DNA of 64,000 nt. Source: Giesbergeria anulus. Its GTDB lineage: Bacteria > Pseudomonadota > Gammaproteobacteria > Burkholderiales > Burkholderiaceae_C. The stretch lies in the NCBI RefSeq assembly GCF_900111115.1, contig NZ_FOGD01000002.1:372001-436000 (forward strand). Direction: 5' to 3'. The position numbers were made by a program, and so were the translations under genes. Shown piece by piece: positions 36,901 through 45,805 of the stretch (position 1 is its first letter; each line of letters opens with the position of its first letter). The notes below the pieces were generated by a model that saw only the letters and a program-made list of their open reading frames with translations, made no database searches and had not been told where the DNA came from.

Positions 36901-37875
36901 TTGCACCAGCAACTGGCCGAGAACCTATTGGCTTTTAGCCCCTCTGGCACTGGTAATGTCGCTTCGCGCCAACTCGACCGGCTAGAGGAAAAAGAAACCC
37001 AAACACAGCTGCACTATCCATTGAGCCCAGCCCTGTCTTTGGGACTCAAAATGTTGCATACCGAACGGCAGACCACCGGGCGAGAAGGTCTGCGCGAGCT
37101 ATCACAAGAACGTGCCAATTACGGCAGCTTGCGCTGGCAGCAGCGCAGCGGCAGCTCTACCCAACTGCAACTGGGCTGGCGCGAAAGCCTTGCCCACTCT
37201 ACGCCGTGGCAACTTGAGCACCTGCAGCGCCTCGACAATCGCCTGTCATTGCACCTAGACTGGGGCCAGCAACTACCCACCCAAGAAAGTTTGGCCTTGC
37301 GCACAGGTGGCATGAAAGATCGCCTAGGCGTGGGTATGCGCTACCAAGCCACAAGGCTCGACCAAGTCACGCTGAACCATTGGCGCGAAAAATACCAGTG
37401 GCAAACCAGCGCAGAAGTGGGCAATGGGCAGCATTCAGCCCTCAGTTATACCCACAACTACCGCTTAGACACACCCACCGTGGATGTGGGCATTTTTTGG
37501 TCTAGCCACAGTTACGACCGGCGCAACACAGACGATTTTTCTGGCCCAGATCGTGCCTTGATCCGCAACCAGCCGCCCAGCCTGAGCAACGCAGAACGAG
37601 GCCCCTTGCTGCCCGATAATTTCCAGTTTTACGGTGTGCAACTGACCACCAACCTGCGCTTTGAGCACGACTACATCCGCGCTTTTGCGCCTATGGTCAG
37701 TGTGGCACCCACTTGGCACAGCCGCCAAGGGCTGGGCTACAGTTTGCGCCTAGGCTTGGCTGGTAGCCTGCTGGGTGCCGATCACTTGGGTTTGGTGTGG
37801 AGTGCAGGCAAATCTGGCTCACAAACCCCTGGACTGAGCCAAGAAGTGCAATTGAACTATCGCTATCATTTTTAA
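33952..37875 (+). CDS. pelB: Pel outer-membrane secretin-like porin PelB
   Basis: 1307-aa protein, somewhat longer than P. aeruginosa PelB (1193). One N-terminal membrane helix (YWLLLLLATIVGAGLWLLYP) anchors it in the inner membrane. A very long alpha-helical TPR superhelix fills most of the protein and spans the periplasm to bring PelA to the exit. The last 300 or so residues alternate in beta-strand fashion and end in LNYRYHF, a C-terminal Phe typical of outer-membrane barrels. ATG 33952 lies inside pelA, so translation is probably coupled. Confidence 0.93.
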   Translation: MPSSRSSVQATERPLLAPYWLLLLLATIVGAGLWLLYPRQDLERRLSQAGDQSALSTSYLHNLLRSDANNPQLRLLLAKEQGHEGAINSMSETLRPALTSDDPTLRRQALWLVWESTYRTYQQTPSQETTVRTQWQATLVEQLHTLVHESWPTEQLQLLTQQALDLEQQTIAITLLRQQAVQQRQPDKAARLYVQAAQTALAHSNYAACAQLYLLARQATPNGPQAKPYFRAAIAAIQSSGQPVQALELAERELGALHSDSEIIELLVQLARAAGRPDIAERYVKQLLQLALLQQWQTSQWAQTLLPSPLQAVAERRMAALQAAPRYEDRAYLLDPSLLQHPSHDAAQSAWQSLPVSQKSPPAVAPGLPFDDKVYTLGYQVFLENKNLEDAWRVAKAAVQQAPQLIIWHERLAQVSEWTGRLELALPHWLRVAQQTQSPVAWQAVLRLAPGQFDDAALVEALRYELRRKPGQPTLLQELVDAYERLGSPQPALDYLRQQPATPKTLEMLANLAKRAGDLDLALTSWQRLFTDPTQLTPTLAMRAAVLALLRGQAAQGLAWLEAAQKKITPNTTDSATFWRLTAQMAQDQQRDLLAVQAYRQLLENKAADVGDFDALIRLLQTHQPLEAAEVALLAWQQLDQPRHLILALGIYASLNQWRDVQQVLQKLDPTPQAQRRALHRLRQEPEFLRLAGLCYQNTGRRAQARQYYEAGLKLAPQSAAMRHALLWLFIESNDAAALRDLLGRYEAQWSQDKELHDALASAYQSLSLPAIALERYLQPRIQAHRNDLLWLMNYADALDQNQQSDRAWRLRRDLLSQEWQKANRDVSTTPSRARWLTEEGLNTTRRLARARLQLTQRPGDAGLATLRELLRLDRDARNGLSNAAAETAIGWLQDAGEYTAERGFLWQQYARSHSVQANRPLWAEITVALAEKDKPATGELLEIFDERLQRYDRVNAAVAVGNVRLAQSAAFETQHNQPDDNPLHQQLAENLLAFSPSGTGNVASRQLDRLEEKETQTQLHYPLSPALSLGLKMLHTERQTTGREGLRELSQERANYGSLRWQQRSGSSTQLQLGWRESLAHSTPWQLEHLQRLDNRLSLHLDWGQQLPTQESLALRTGGMKDRLGVGMRYQATRLDQVTLNHWREKYQWQTSAEVGNGQHSALSYTHNYRLDTPTVDVGIFWSSHSYDRRNTDDFSGPDRALIRNQPPSLSNAERGPLLPDNFQFYGVQLTTNLRFEHDYIRAFAPMVSVAPTWHSRQGLGYSLRLGLAGSLLGADHLGLVWSAGKSGSQTPGLSQEVQLNYRYHF

Positions 37876-37896
37876 CCGTTATCCCTGCAAGGCTCC

Positions 37897-38448
37897 ATGA
37901 TCCGTCCATCCTTTTTTTTGCGCGTCCTCCAATGGCTGCTGGTTACCACGTTACTGGCTAGCTTGGTAGCTTGCTCCACAGTAGACCACGGCAAGGCACC
38001 AACACTAGAACGCGGAGCAAGCTGGGTAGTGCTGCCGTTTGCCAACCACACAGAGACCCCGCTGGCTGGCAACCGTGCCGAAGCGGTGGCGTTGGCTCTA
38101 TTACAGGCGCAAAACATCGGTCAAATCAAGCGCTACCCCGGCAGCGTGCAACAAGAAGCCCTGTTTGATGGCACAGAGAGCAAACGCCAAGAAGATGCCT
38201 TGGCTTGGGCGCGTGAGCAAAACGTGCGTTACGCCTTAACCGGGGCAGTCGATGAATGGCGCTACAAAGTCGGGGTAGACGGTGAACCCGCCGCTGGCGT
38301 CACCTTAGAAATTGTAGATGTCAGTAGCGGCGATACCCTGTGGAGCGGCACTGGTGGCAAAAGTGGCTGGAGCCGCGAAGCTCTGTCTTCAGTAGCGCAA
38401 AAACTCATCCGCGAACTGCTGCGTGCAGGTTTGGCTAGTGTGCATTGA
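37897..38448 (+). CDS. pelC: Pel outer-membrane lipoprotein PelC
   Basis: 183-aa lipoprotein with signal peptide and lipobox LVAC; Cys26 is the acylated residue. In P. aeruginosa PelC forms a 12-subunit ring under the PelB barrel that funnels the cationic polymer. The body (WVVLPFANHTETPLAGNRAE, YALTGAVDEWRYKVGVDGEP) matches that fold type. Twenty-one bases separate it from pelB. Confidence 0.92.
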   Translation: MIRPSFFLRVLQWLLVTTLLASLVACSTVDHGKAPTLERGASWVVLPFANHTETPLAGNRAEAVALALLQAQNIGQIKRYPGSVQQEALFDGTESKRQEDALAWAREQNVRYALTGAVDEWRYKVGVDGEPAAGVTLEIVDVSSGDTLWSGTGGKSGWSREALSSVAQKLIRELLRAGLASVH

Positions 38449-38460
38449 TTGACCTTGTCC

Positions 38461-39834
38461 ATGTCTAGCGCCAGTGGCAATACACGCCATCAGGAGCCAT
38501 CACCACGCCCCCGCACACACGTCAGTAGTAGATTTGGCGGCTCCCCCTTGGGCAAGTTGGCCCCCACCGGCACACAGCCGTGGATTGTGCTGCTCGAAGC
38601 CTTGTTGCTGCCCGCCTTGGCGTTGGTGCTTGGCTGGTGGCTCAACCCCCAAGACCCGCTGTGGATCAATGCTGATTTTCAATGGGCTTGGCTCGCTCCA
38701 ATGGTGGTAGCACTGCGCTATGGCCCCCTGACGGGTTTGTTATCTGTCGGTGCCTTGTTGGCAGGATGGTGGCTATTGCAGCAAGGGCGCTACGAGCAGT
38801 TTCCGCAGGTATTCTTTTTGGGTGGCCTGATTTTGGTCATGCTGGTGGGCGAATTTTCGAGCCTGTGGGTAGCGCGTACCCGACGCGCCGAAAGCATGCA
38901 GCACTACCTGCACCAGCGCATGGAGCACCTGATCCGGCAGTATTACCTGCTACGCCTGTCGCACGACCGCCTAGAGCATGAGTTGATAGGCCGCCCCATG
39001 TCGATGCGCGACGCCCTCAAAACGCTGCGTGGCTTGGGCAGTACCCAGTCCGACGCCCAAACCTTGCTAGACCTGCTATCGCAATACTGCCAAATCAGTG
39101 CAGCCGCTTTGTACAGCATGCAAGGCGAGCAACTGGATACACAACCCTTGGCCAGCATGGGGGCTCCTAGCGCTTTAGACACCAATGACCCCTTGGTGCG
39201 CCAAGCCCTAGAAACACGCAAACTGTGCCACGTCGTGCAAACCTTAGCACTCAAGCAGCAAAGCCAATACCTCATCACAGCACCGCTACTGGATTTGGGT
39301 GGCGAGATCTATGGCCTGCTGGTGGTAGATGACATCCCATTCTTTGCGCTACAAGAAGAAAATCTACAAACCATCAATCTTCTGCTGGGCTACTACACCG
39401 ATGGATTGACCACCCAAGCGCTGGCACAACCGTTGTTGCAACACTGGCCCGACTGCCCGGCTGAATTTGCCTTTGAAATGCAGCGCCTGTGGCATATGCA
39501 CGAAACCACCGGGGTACCCAGCATGGTGGTAGCGTTAGAGTTCACCCCCACAGCCATTGAGCGCGATTTGCCGCAACAATTGCTGCGCCTGCGCCGTCTG
39601 ATGGACGAGACTTGGCTGATAGAAGGCCCAAGTCGGCAACTGCTGGCGGTGCTAATGCCTTTGGGCGATGCGGCCACCGCCGAAGGCTTTTTGGCCCGGC
39701 TAGAAAACTGGATCCATCAAAAAGCAAGCACTTCTCTGGCCGATGCGGGTATTTTTCCGCACCAGCTGCCCCTGAGCCAAACCCCTCCCCTCGCGCTGCT
39801 GCAACGCCTGCACGAAATCGCTGATGCTCAATAG
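38461..39834 (+). CDS. pelD: c-di-GMP receptor PelD
   Basis: About 457-aa inner-membrane regulator. Four hydrophobic segments near the N-terminus (LLEALLLPALALVLGWWL through LGGLILVMLVGEF) are followed by a coiled region, a GAF domain and a degenerate GGDEF domain. The GGDEF motif itself is lost (LAVLMPLGDAATAEG), but the inhibitory-site motif is kept as RLMD (Arg379, Asp382), the part that binds c-di-GMP in P. aeruginosa PelD. It should activate PelF when c-di-GMP is high. ATG 38461 is used; its end overlaps pelE by 11 bases. Confidence 0.92.
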   Translation: MSSASGNTRHQEPSPRPRTHVSSRFGGSPLGKLAPTGTQPWIVLLEALLLPALALVLGWWLNPQDPLWINADFQWAWLAPMVVALRYGPLTGLLSVGALLAGWWLLQQGRYEQFPQVFFLGGLILVMLVGEFSSLWVARTRRAESMQHYLHQRMEHLIRQYYLLRLSHDRLEHELIGRPMSMRDALKTLRGLGSTQSDAQTLLDLLSQYCQISAAALYSMQGEQLDTQPLASMGAPSALDTNDPLVRQALETRKLCHVVQTLALKQQSQYLITAPLLDLGGEIYGLLVVDDIPFFALQEENLQTINLLLGYYTDGLTTQALAQPLLQHWPDCPAEFAFEMQRLWHMHETTGVPSMVVALEFTPTAIERDLPQQLLRLRRLMDETWLIEGPSRQLLAVLMPLGDAATAEGFLARLENWIHQKASTSLADAGIFPHQLPLSQTPPLALLQRLHEIADAQ

Positions 39835-40840
39835 CAAGCTTGGACTCTCGGCGGTACTGATGGAGCTGTCTGCTTGGAGCGGCCCGGTGCTGCTGCATGA
39901 CCAGTCTGATACCGCACTAGCCAGCTACCTGCTGCTGCATGCTGTGGCCAGCACCTTGTTGGCCCTATTTACACTGCCTTTGCTGCCCAAAGAACAAACC
40001 CAACCGCGCAGCGCCGTCTTGGCCCTGATGGTACTGTGCAGCTATGCCGTGCCACTGGTGGGCTTTATCGGGGTTTTGGCAGCGGTACTGATTTTGCGCT
40101 ACCACCGCCCCACGCAAACCTTGACGCTGTTTGAGTCTTTGCAACTGCCTGAGTTTGACCAGCACCAGCGCCTCACAGGGGCCTTTCGCCAAACGGGCCT
40201 AGGCTCGTTTCTGGGCAACCGCGACGTGCCCATGACCTCGCGCATGCGCGCTATGGTGTCACTCCAACACGTATCGGGGCGCGTCGCATCCCCCTTGCTA
40301 CGCAATGCACTCAATGACCCCAGTGAAGATTTGCGCCTGCTGGCCTACGGCATGCTCGACAGCCTAGAGCAGCGCATCAGCCGGGCTGTAGACGAAGAGC
40401 TGCAAGCCCTGCGCATTGCCCGCGCCCGAGAAGGCACCGCCCGCCCCGGCCCCAGAACGCTCAAAGCGGTGCAGCACCTGTCTGATCTTTATTGGGAGTT
40501 CATCTACCAAGACTTGGCCCAAGGCGATCTGCGCGACTACGCCATTGCCCAATCGCTGCACTATTGCGATGAAGTCTTAAAACTGCAACCCAAAAATGCG
40601 CCACTGTGGCTGCGCAAGGGCCGCTTGCTGCACTCTCTGCGCCGCTTTGATGAAGCCGCACTAGCCTACCAACGCTGCGTCAGGCTGGGGCTGCCGCCCA
40701 CACGGGTACTACCCTACCAAGCCGAACTGAGCTTTGAGCGCCGCGACATCGTGCGCACCTATATGCTCATCGCGCAACTGGATGCCGGCGATTCTCTGCC
40801 CCGACTGCGTCCCATCATCGACTATTGGAAAACCTGCTGA
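39824..40840 (+). CDS. pelE: Pel synthase membrane subunit PelE
   Basis: 338-aa protein with two N-terminal membrane helices (LASYLLLHAVASTLLALFTL and SYAVPLVGFIGVLAAVLILR) and a cytoplasmic TPR-like helical region (GMLDSLEQRISRAVDEELQA, ALWLRKGRLLHSLRR-type repeats). In the Pel system it bridges PelD, PelF and PelG. Its start lies inside pelD and its stop shares a base with the pelF ATG (TGATG). Confidence 0.9.
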   Translation: MLNSKLGLSAVLMELSAWSGPVLLHDQSDTALASYLLLHAVASTLLALFTLPLLPKEQTQPRSAVLALMVLCSYAVPLVGFIGVLAAVLILRYHRPTQTLTLFESLQLPEFDQHQRLTGAFRQTGLGSFLGNRDVPMTSRMRAMVSLQHVSGRVASPLLRNALNDPSEDLRLLAYGMLDSLEQRISRAVDEELQALRIARAREGTARPGPRTLKAVQHLSDLYWEFIYQDLAQGDLRDYAIAQSLHYCDEVLKLQPKNAPLWLRKGRLLHSLRRFDEAALAYQRCVRLGLPPTRVLPYQAELSFERRDIVRTYMLIAQLDAGDSLPRLRPIIDYWKTC

Positions 40841-42387
40841 TGGACACCCCGCGCAAGCCTCCCAAGGCTCCCAGCGCCGACATCGCCCTGCTGCTAGAAG
40901 GTACCTTTCCTTACGTCAGTGGCGGGGTATCGAGTTGGATCAACCAAATCATCCGGGCCTATCCTGAATACCGCTACGCCATTGTGTTTTTGGGCAGCCG
41001 CCGCGCAGACTACAAAGGCTTTAGGTACGAGCTGCCCGCCAACGTAGTGCACTTTGAAGAGCACTATCTATACGACGACCTGGTAGCACCGGGCCTGCCT
41101 GCTCCTCGGTCTGGCAGCCCACTGGCCTTTGAGATGATGAGCGCGCTGATCGAATCCTTGCGCCAAGGAGATGCCAAGCGCACCCTCACCTTGGGGCTGC
41201 TGCGCCATCTGGTGCGTGAAATCATGCCCGACGGCCAACTCCAGTTGGACGATTTTCTCTACAGCGAGCTGTCTTGGCAGCTGCTGTGCGACACCTACCG
41301 GCGCTACTGCACCGACCCATCGTTTGTCGATTATTTTTGGACGGTACGGATCATGTTTCAGCCGCTGTGGCTGCTGGCGCGCATTGCCCACCAATTGATT
41401 CCGGTGCGGGCGCTGCACAGCGCCTCCACGGGTTACGCTGGCTGCTTGGGGGCCATGCTGCGCCAGCGCCGTGGCCTACCACTGATCTTGTCTGAGCATG
41501 GCATTTACACCAAAGAGCGCCAAATCGACCTGCTCAAGAGCGAGTGGATTCGGGACAACCGCAACGTCTTCCAGCGCGACCCCACCGAGCTATCCTATTT
41601 TCGCCAAATGTGGATTCGCTTTTTTGAGTGGATGGGCCGTTACTGCTACGAAGCCGCCAACCCGATCATTGCCCTGTACGAAGCCAACCGTCTGCGCCAA
41701 GTACAAGATGGTGCCAAGCCTGAGCGCACCTCTAACATCCCCAACGGCATCAACCTAGGGCGCTTTGCCCCACTGCGTGCGCAGCGGCCCGCCACGCCGC
41801 CGCCCGTGCTGTGCCTGATTGGCCGCGTTGTCCCCATCAAAGACGTCAAAACCTTTATCCGCGCCATGCGCCGGGTGGTCAATCAATTGCCCCAAGCCCA
41901 AGGCTGGATTGCTGGCCCGGCAGAAGAAGACCCCAGCTACGCCCAAGAATGTGAAAACTTGGTGCAAAGTTTGGGCCTACAAGCCCAAGTGAAGTTTCTT
42001 GGTTTTCAGAAAGTGGAGGCACTGATGCCGCAAATTGGGCTGGTGGTGCTCTCCTCCATCAGCGAAGCCCTGCCCTTGGTGATTTTGGAAGGCTACGCCG
42101 CAGGCGTGCCTACCGTCTCCACCGATGTCGGCTCGTGCCGCCAATTGATTGAGGGTCTAGACGCTGAAGATCGCGCCTTAGGCCCCAGTGGGGCCGTAGT
42201 CAACATTGCCGACCCCCAAGCCTTGGCCGATGCCTCCATTGCCCTGCTCACCGATACACCGGCATGGACACGGGCCAGCACCGCCGCCATTGCCAGAGTA
42301 GAGCGCTACTACACCGACGAGATGATGTTTAGCCGCTACCGCAAAGTATATGAACAGGCGCTGCAAGACCCCAAAGGAGCGCGCTGA
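40840..42387 (+). CDS. pelF: Pel glycosyltransferase PelF
   Basis: 515-aa GT4-family cytoplasmic polymerase (P. aeruginosa PelF is 507). The N-terminal LLLEGTFPYVSGGVSSWINQ is the PelF signature; the C-terminal sugar-nucleotide site shows the EX7E motif in SEALPLVILEGYAAGVP and GRVVPIKDVKTFIRAM upstream. It polymerises a UDP-N-acetylhexosamine, in known systems UDP-GalNAc with possible other sugars, into Pel. Its substrate may be supplied by the neighbouring galE product. Translation is coupled on both sides by 1-base overlaps. Confidence 0.95.
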   Translation: MDTPRKPPKAPSADIALLLEGTFPYVSGGVSSWINQIIRAYPEYRYAIVFLGSRRADYKGFRYELPANVVHFEEHYLYDDLVAPGLPAPRSGSPLAFEMMSALIESLRQGDAKRTLTLGLLRHLVREIMPDGQLQLDDFLYSELSWQLLCDTYRRYCTDPSFVDYFWTVRIMFQPLWLLARIAHQLIPVRALHSASTGYAGCLGAMLRQRRGLPLILSEHGIYTKERQIDLLKSEWIRDNRNVFQRDPTELSYFRQMWIRFFEWMGRYCYEAANPIIALYEANRLRQVQDGAKPERTSNIPNGINLGRFAPLRAQRPATPPPVLCLIGRVVPIKDVKTFIRAMRRVVNQLPQAQGWIAGPAEEDPSYAQECENLVQSLGLQAQVKFLGFQKVEALMPQIGLVVLSSISEALPLVILEGYAAGVPTVSTDVGSCRQLIEGLDAEDRALGPSGAVVNIADPQALADASIALLTDTPAWTRASTAAIARVERYYTDEMMFSRYRKVYEQALQDPKGAR

Positions 42388-43760
42388 TGGCGGGCATTGG
42401 GTTTGAACTGCGCCGCCTGCTGCGCAAAAACACCCTGCTGGGTTTGGCGCAGGCCTATACCTATGCAGGCGTGATTGGCTCTGGCCCGTGGATTTTCTCC
42501 ATTGTGGGCATTTTGCTGGTCGGGATTTTCAGTGCCAGCGTGGTCGTGCCTTCTTTTTTGGTCACACAGTTTCAAACCTCCGTAACCTATCTGGTAGCCA
42601 GCAGCTTGGTGTTTACCGGCTTGGTGCAGCAGGCCTTTACCCGCTTTGTCTCAGACCGCTTGTTTGAAAAGCGCCAAGAACTGATTTTGCCCAACCTGCA
42701 CGGCCTGCTGCTGGTAGTGATGGGTGCCGCCTGCGTGCTGGGCACGGTAGCCCTGTTTTGGCTGCTCCCCGGCGAGCGCCTGCTCTACCGCTTACTGATG
42801 CTGGCCGGGTTTGCCACCATGTGTGCGGTTTGGGTGCTCACGGTGCTGCTCTCGGGCATGAAGCACTACAAAGCCATCACCCTGCTGTTTGCGGGTGCCT
42901 ACACCCTGATTGTGATTGCCGCACTGCTGCTGCGGCCTTGGGGGTTAGAGGGCCTGCTGGGCGGCTTTTTGCTGGGCAATTTGGTGCTCATGGCGGGCAT
43001 GTGGCTGTTTATTGTGCATGACTTCAACCCCTCAGGGCCACTGATTGCTTTTGACTTTGCCCGGCGTGAACTGTGCTACCCCTCCCTGATAGCCGTGGGC
43101 TTTTTGTACAACTTTGGCATCTGGGTCGATAAGCTGATGTTTTGGTACTTTGAACCCACATCCCAGCAGGTGATTGGTAGCTTGCGTGCCTCGTTGATTT
43201 ACGATTTGCCAGTATTTTTGTCGTACCTGTCCATCATTCCGGGCATGGCGGTGTTTTTAGTGCGCATTGAGACCGACTTTGTCGAGTTTTACGACAAGTT
43301 TTACGATGCCGTGCGCGGCGGCGGCTCGTTGGAATACATCGAGTCTATGCACGATGAGATGGTCTACTCCATCCAACAAGGCTTGGTAGAAATTGCCAAA
43401 ATCCAAACCTTGGCCGTACTGGTCACGTTTGTGGCTGGCCCCGTGATCTTAGAGGCCTTGGGCATTTCACAGTTGTACCTGCCACTACTGTATGTGCAGG
43501 TGATAGGGGCGGGCTTGCAAGTGGGGCTGATGGCGGTACTGAATGTGTTTTTTTACCTAGACCAGCGCCGCATTGTGCTGTGGCTATGCGCGCAAGTGGT
43601 GCTACTCAATGTGGTACTGACCGGCATGAGCCAATACTATGGAGCCGCCCTGTATGGCTACGGTTTTACACTGGCCATGCTCATCACGCTGCTGACCGGG
43701 CTGGTTTTACTCACGCGCCAACTTAACCGTTTGGAGTATCAAACTTTTATGCTCCAGTAG
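42387..43760 (+). CDS. pelG: Pel inner-membrane transporter PelG
   Basis: 457-aa polytopic protein with about 12 membrane helices, of the polysaccharide transporter (MOP/PST-like) class. MAGIGFELRRLLRKNTLLGL and the first helix (YTYAGVIGSGPWIFSIVGIL) are typical of PelG. It should pass the growing polymer from PelF across the inner membrane together with PelD and PelE. Its ATG overlaps the pelF stop. It completes pelABCDEFG in the P. aeruginosa order. Confidence 0.94.
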   Translation: MAGIGFELRRLLRKNTLLGLAQAYTYAGVIGSGPWIFSIVGILLVGIFSASVVVPSFLVTQFQTSVTYLVASSLVFTGLVQQAFTRFVSDRLFEKRQELILPNLHGLLLVVMGAACVLGTVALFWLLPGERLLYRLLMLAGFATMCAVWVLTVLLSGMKHYKAITLLFAGAYTLIVIAALLLRPWGLEGLLGGFLLGNLVLMAGMWLFIVHDFNPSGPLIAFDFARRELCYPSLIAVGFLYNFGIWVDKLMFWYFEPTSQQVIGSLRASLIYDLPVFLSYLSIIPGMAVFLVRIETDFVEFYDKFYDAVRGGGSLEYIESMHDEMVYSIQQGLVEIAKIQTLAVLVTFVAGPVILEALGISQLYLPLLYVQVIGAGLQVGLMAVLNVFFYLDQRRIVLWLCAQVVLLNVVLTGMSQYYGAALYGYGFTLAMLITLLTGLVLLTRQLNRLEYQTFMLQ

Positions 43761-43800
43761 CATACAGGCCCGATCCCCTGTTGAATCTATAGCCCAGACC

Positions 43801-44961
43801 ATGCTGCCATTTTCTGCCGTGCAACGCACTCCCATTTGGCTCTGTGCCAGCTTACTGGCCGCCTGTGGTGGCGGCTCAGGCACTGCCCCCAGCATAGCCG
43901 TGGAAGTGACCGCCCCCAGCGCCCAAGCACCGGTGCTAGAGCTGCAAACGCCACTGCCCGTGGGGGCGACAGTAGAACTCGATGCCATGCCTGCCCCTGA
44001 TGCCACCCTAGTGCATTTCAGCAGCTCTGCGGGTTTATTGTCACCAGCCACCGCATCTACCCACCAAGGGCAAGCTAGCAGCTCTTTGCTTGGCACGGTG
44101 CCCGGACAACACACCCTGCGGGCCGAGGTCGAGGTGGCTGGGGTACGCGCCACAAGCAGCACACAAACCTTCTATTTGCGCCAAACGCCGGTGCCGCTAG
44201 AGGTGCTGGTGCCTGCGTATTTTTATCCATCCACAGGTTCGGACTGGACATTGCTAGCCTCCAGCGTGGCCGCGCTGCCCGGCCTGAAAGTTACGGCCAT
44301 TCTCAACCCCTCCAATGGCATTTTTACCAACGCCAATAGCCGCTATCTAGCAGCGGGGCGCGATTTTGTGCATGCGGGAGGACAACTGCTGGGCTATGTA
44401 CACACCAGCTATGGCAGTGGCGAACGCACCCTGGCCGACATCAAAACCAATATTGATCGTTATCTAGAACTGTATGGCCGCGAGTTAATCAGCGGTATAT
44501 TTTTGGATGAAATGAGCAACAAAGGCAGCACACTGGAGTTTTACCAGCAGTTGTACCGCTACATCAAGGCCAAAGACCCCAGCTTGCGTGTCGTTGGCAA
44601 CCCCGGAACCATACCGGCCTCAGAGTTGGCAGCCACCGCTGACGCCCTGATTACCTTTGAAGGCCAAGCGGCAAATTTTGCCCAGTACGATCCGCGCAAA
44701 ACGGGCGGCTGGCTTTACACCTTAAGCAACAGCAAACAAGGGGCGCTCATTCACACTGCCAGCACTTGCACCGCGATGCAAGCAGCCCTGCGTACAGCAG
44801 CCACAGCGCAAAGCAACAGCGGCTTGGTGTATGTCACCCACCGCCCATACGATTACGCCAGCAATACCGGTAATCCTTGGGCCAGCCTGCCCAGTTACTG
44901 GGCCAGCCTACTGAGCAGCGTTCATGCCCTCAACCAAGGCCAGCCCTTGCCCAACTGTTAA
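43801..44961 (+). CDS. Spherulin-4-like (GH135-type) lipoprotein after pelG
   Basis: 386-aa lipoprotein: signal peptide with lipobox LLAAC, Cys22 acylated, then a Gly/Ser/Thr linker and an Ig-like beta region (to about residue 135). From about residue 140 to the end it resembles the spherulation-specific family 4 barrel: [50 protein letters not shown]. Asp236-Glu237 and Glu287 (ALITFEGQ) fall where GH135 (fungal Sph3) has catalytic residues. Sph3 cleaves alpha-1,4-GalNAc polymers, and Pel is one, so I infer a Pel-trimming enzyme. It lies 40 bases after pelG. Its stop overlaps the hisA stop on the other strand. Confidence 0.85.
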   Translation: MLPFSAVQRTPIWLCASLLAACGGGSGTAPSIAVEVTAPSAQAPVLELQTPLPVGATVELDAMPAPDATLVHFSSSAGLLSPATASTHQGQASSSLLGTVPGQHTLRAEVEVAGVRATSSTQTFYLRQTPVPLEVLVPAYFYPSTGSDWTLLASSVAALPGLKVTAILNPSNGIFTNANSRYLAAGRDFVHAGGQLLGYVHTSYGSGERTLADIKTNIDRYLELYGRELISGIFLDEMSNKGSTLEFYQQLYRYIKAKDPSLRVVGNPGTIPASELAATADALITFEGQAANFAQYDPRKTGGWLYTLSNSKQGALIHTASTCTAMQAALRTAATAQSNSGLVYVTHRPYDYASNTGNPWASLPSYWASLLSSVHALNQGQPLPNC

Positions 44962-45701
44962 GCCAGGCTCAGTTCGTCAGCGCGCGCTTGGGCGGCTTCA
45001 AAATCGAGGTCGCCAGAGTAAATGGCGCGGCCACAAATCACGCCCTGCACGCCTTCACTTTCAACGGCGCACAAAGCATCGATGTCGGCCATGCTGCCCA
45101 AGCCACCGGAGGCAATCACCGGGATAGTCACGGCTTGGGCCAACCTGACTGTGGCCTCGACATTGATGCCTGAGAGCATACCGTCACGGCCAATGTCGGT
45201 GTAGATGATGGACTCTACGCCCCAGTCTTCAAATTTTTTCGCCAGATCGGTGACGTTGTGGCCGGTCAGTTTGCTCCAACCATCGGTAGCTACTTTGCCA
45301 TCTTTGGCATCCAAACCCACAATGATGTGGCCGCCAAAGGCGGTGCAGGCATCTTTGAGAAAACCGGGGTTCTTGACGGCAGCGGTGCCAATGATGACGT
45401 AGCGCAAGCCACCATCAATGCAGCGCTCGATAGTGTCCAAGTCACGAATGCCGCCGCCAAGCTGCACCGGAATATCGTCCCCCACCTCACGCAAGATGGA
45501 TTTGATAGCCGCCAGATTTTGCGGCTTGCCAGCAAAGGCACCATTGAGATCGACCAGATGCAAACGGCGCGCACCCGCATCAACCCAGCGGCGGGCCATC
45601 GCTGCCGGGTCTTCACCGAAGGTGGTGGATTGATCCATATCGCCTTGTTTCAGGCGTACACAGTGGCCGTCTTTGAGGTCGATGGCAGGTATGAGCAACA
45701 T
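44958..45701 (-). CDS. hisA: ProFAR isomerase (HisA)
   Basis: 247-aa TIM barrel that isomerises ProFAR to PRFAR in histidine synthesis. [20 protein letters not shown] with the catalytic Asp, and [20 protein letters not shown], are diagnostic. Normally hisF follows at once; here the pel block lies downstream in convergent orientation, with the two stop codons sharing TTAA (44958-44961). Confidence 0.96.
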   Translation of the reverse strand: MLLIPAIDLKDGHCVRLKQGDMDQSTTFGEDPAAMARRWVDAGARRLHLVDLNGAFAGKPQNLAAIKSILREVGDDIPVQLGGGIRDLDTIERCIDGGLRYVIIGTAAVKNPGFLKDACTAFGGHIIVGLDAKDGKVATDGWSKLTGHNVTDLAKKFEDWGVESIIYTDIGRDGMLSGINVEATVRLAQAVTIPVIASGGLGSMADIDALCAVESEGVQGVICGRAIYSGDLDFEAAQARADELSLA

Positions 45702-45805
45702 GGTGGGTTTGGCAAGAAAAGGCGGCCATCACAGCAATGGCCTGAACAAACAGAAAACGTGACAAAAAATACGGCAACACCTTGGAGGAGGGTACCGACC
45801 GGAGC

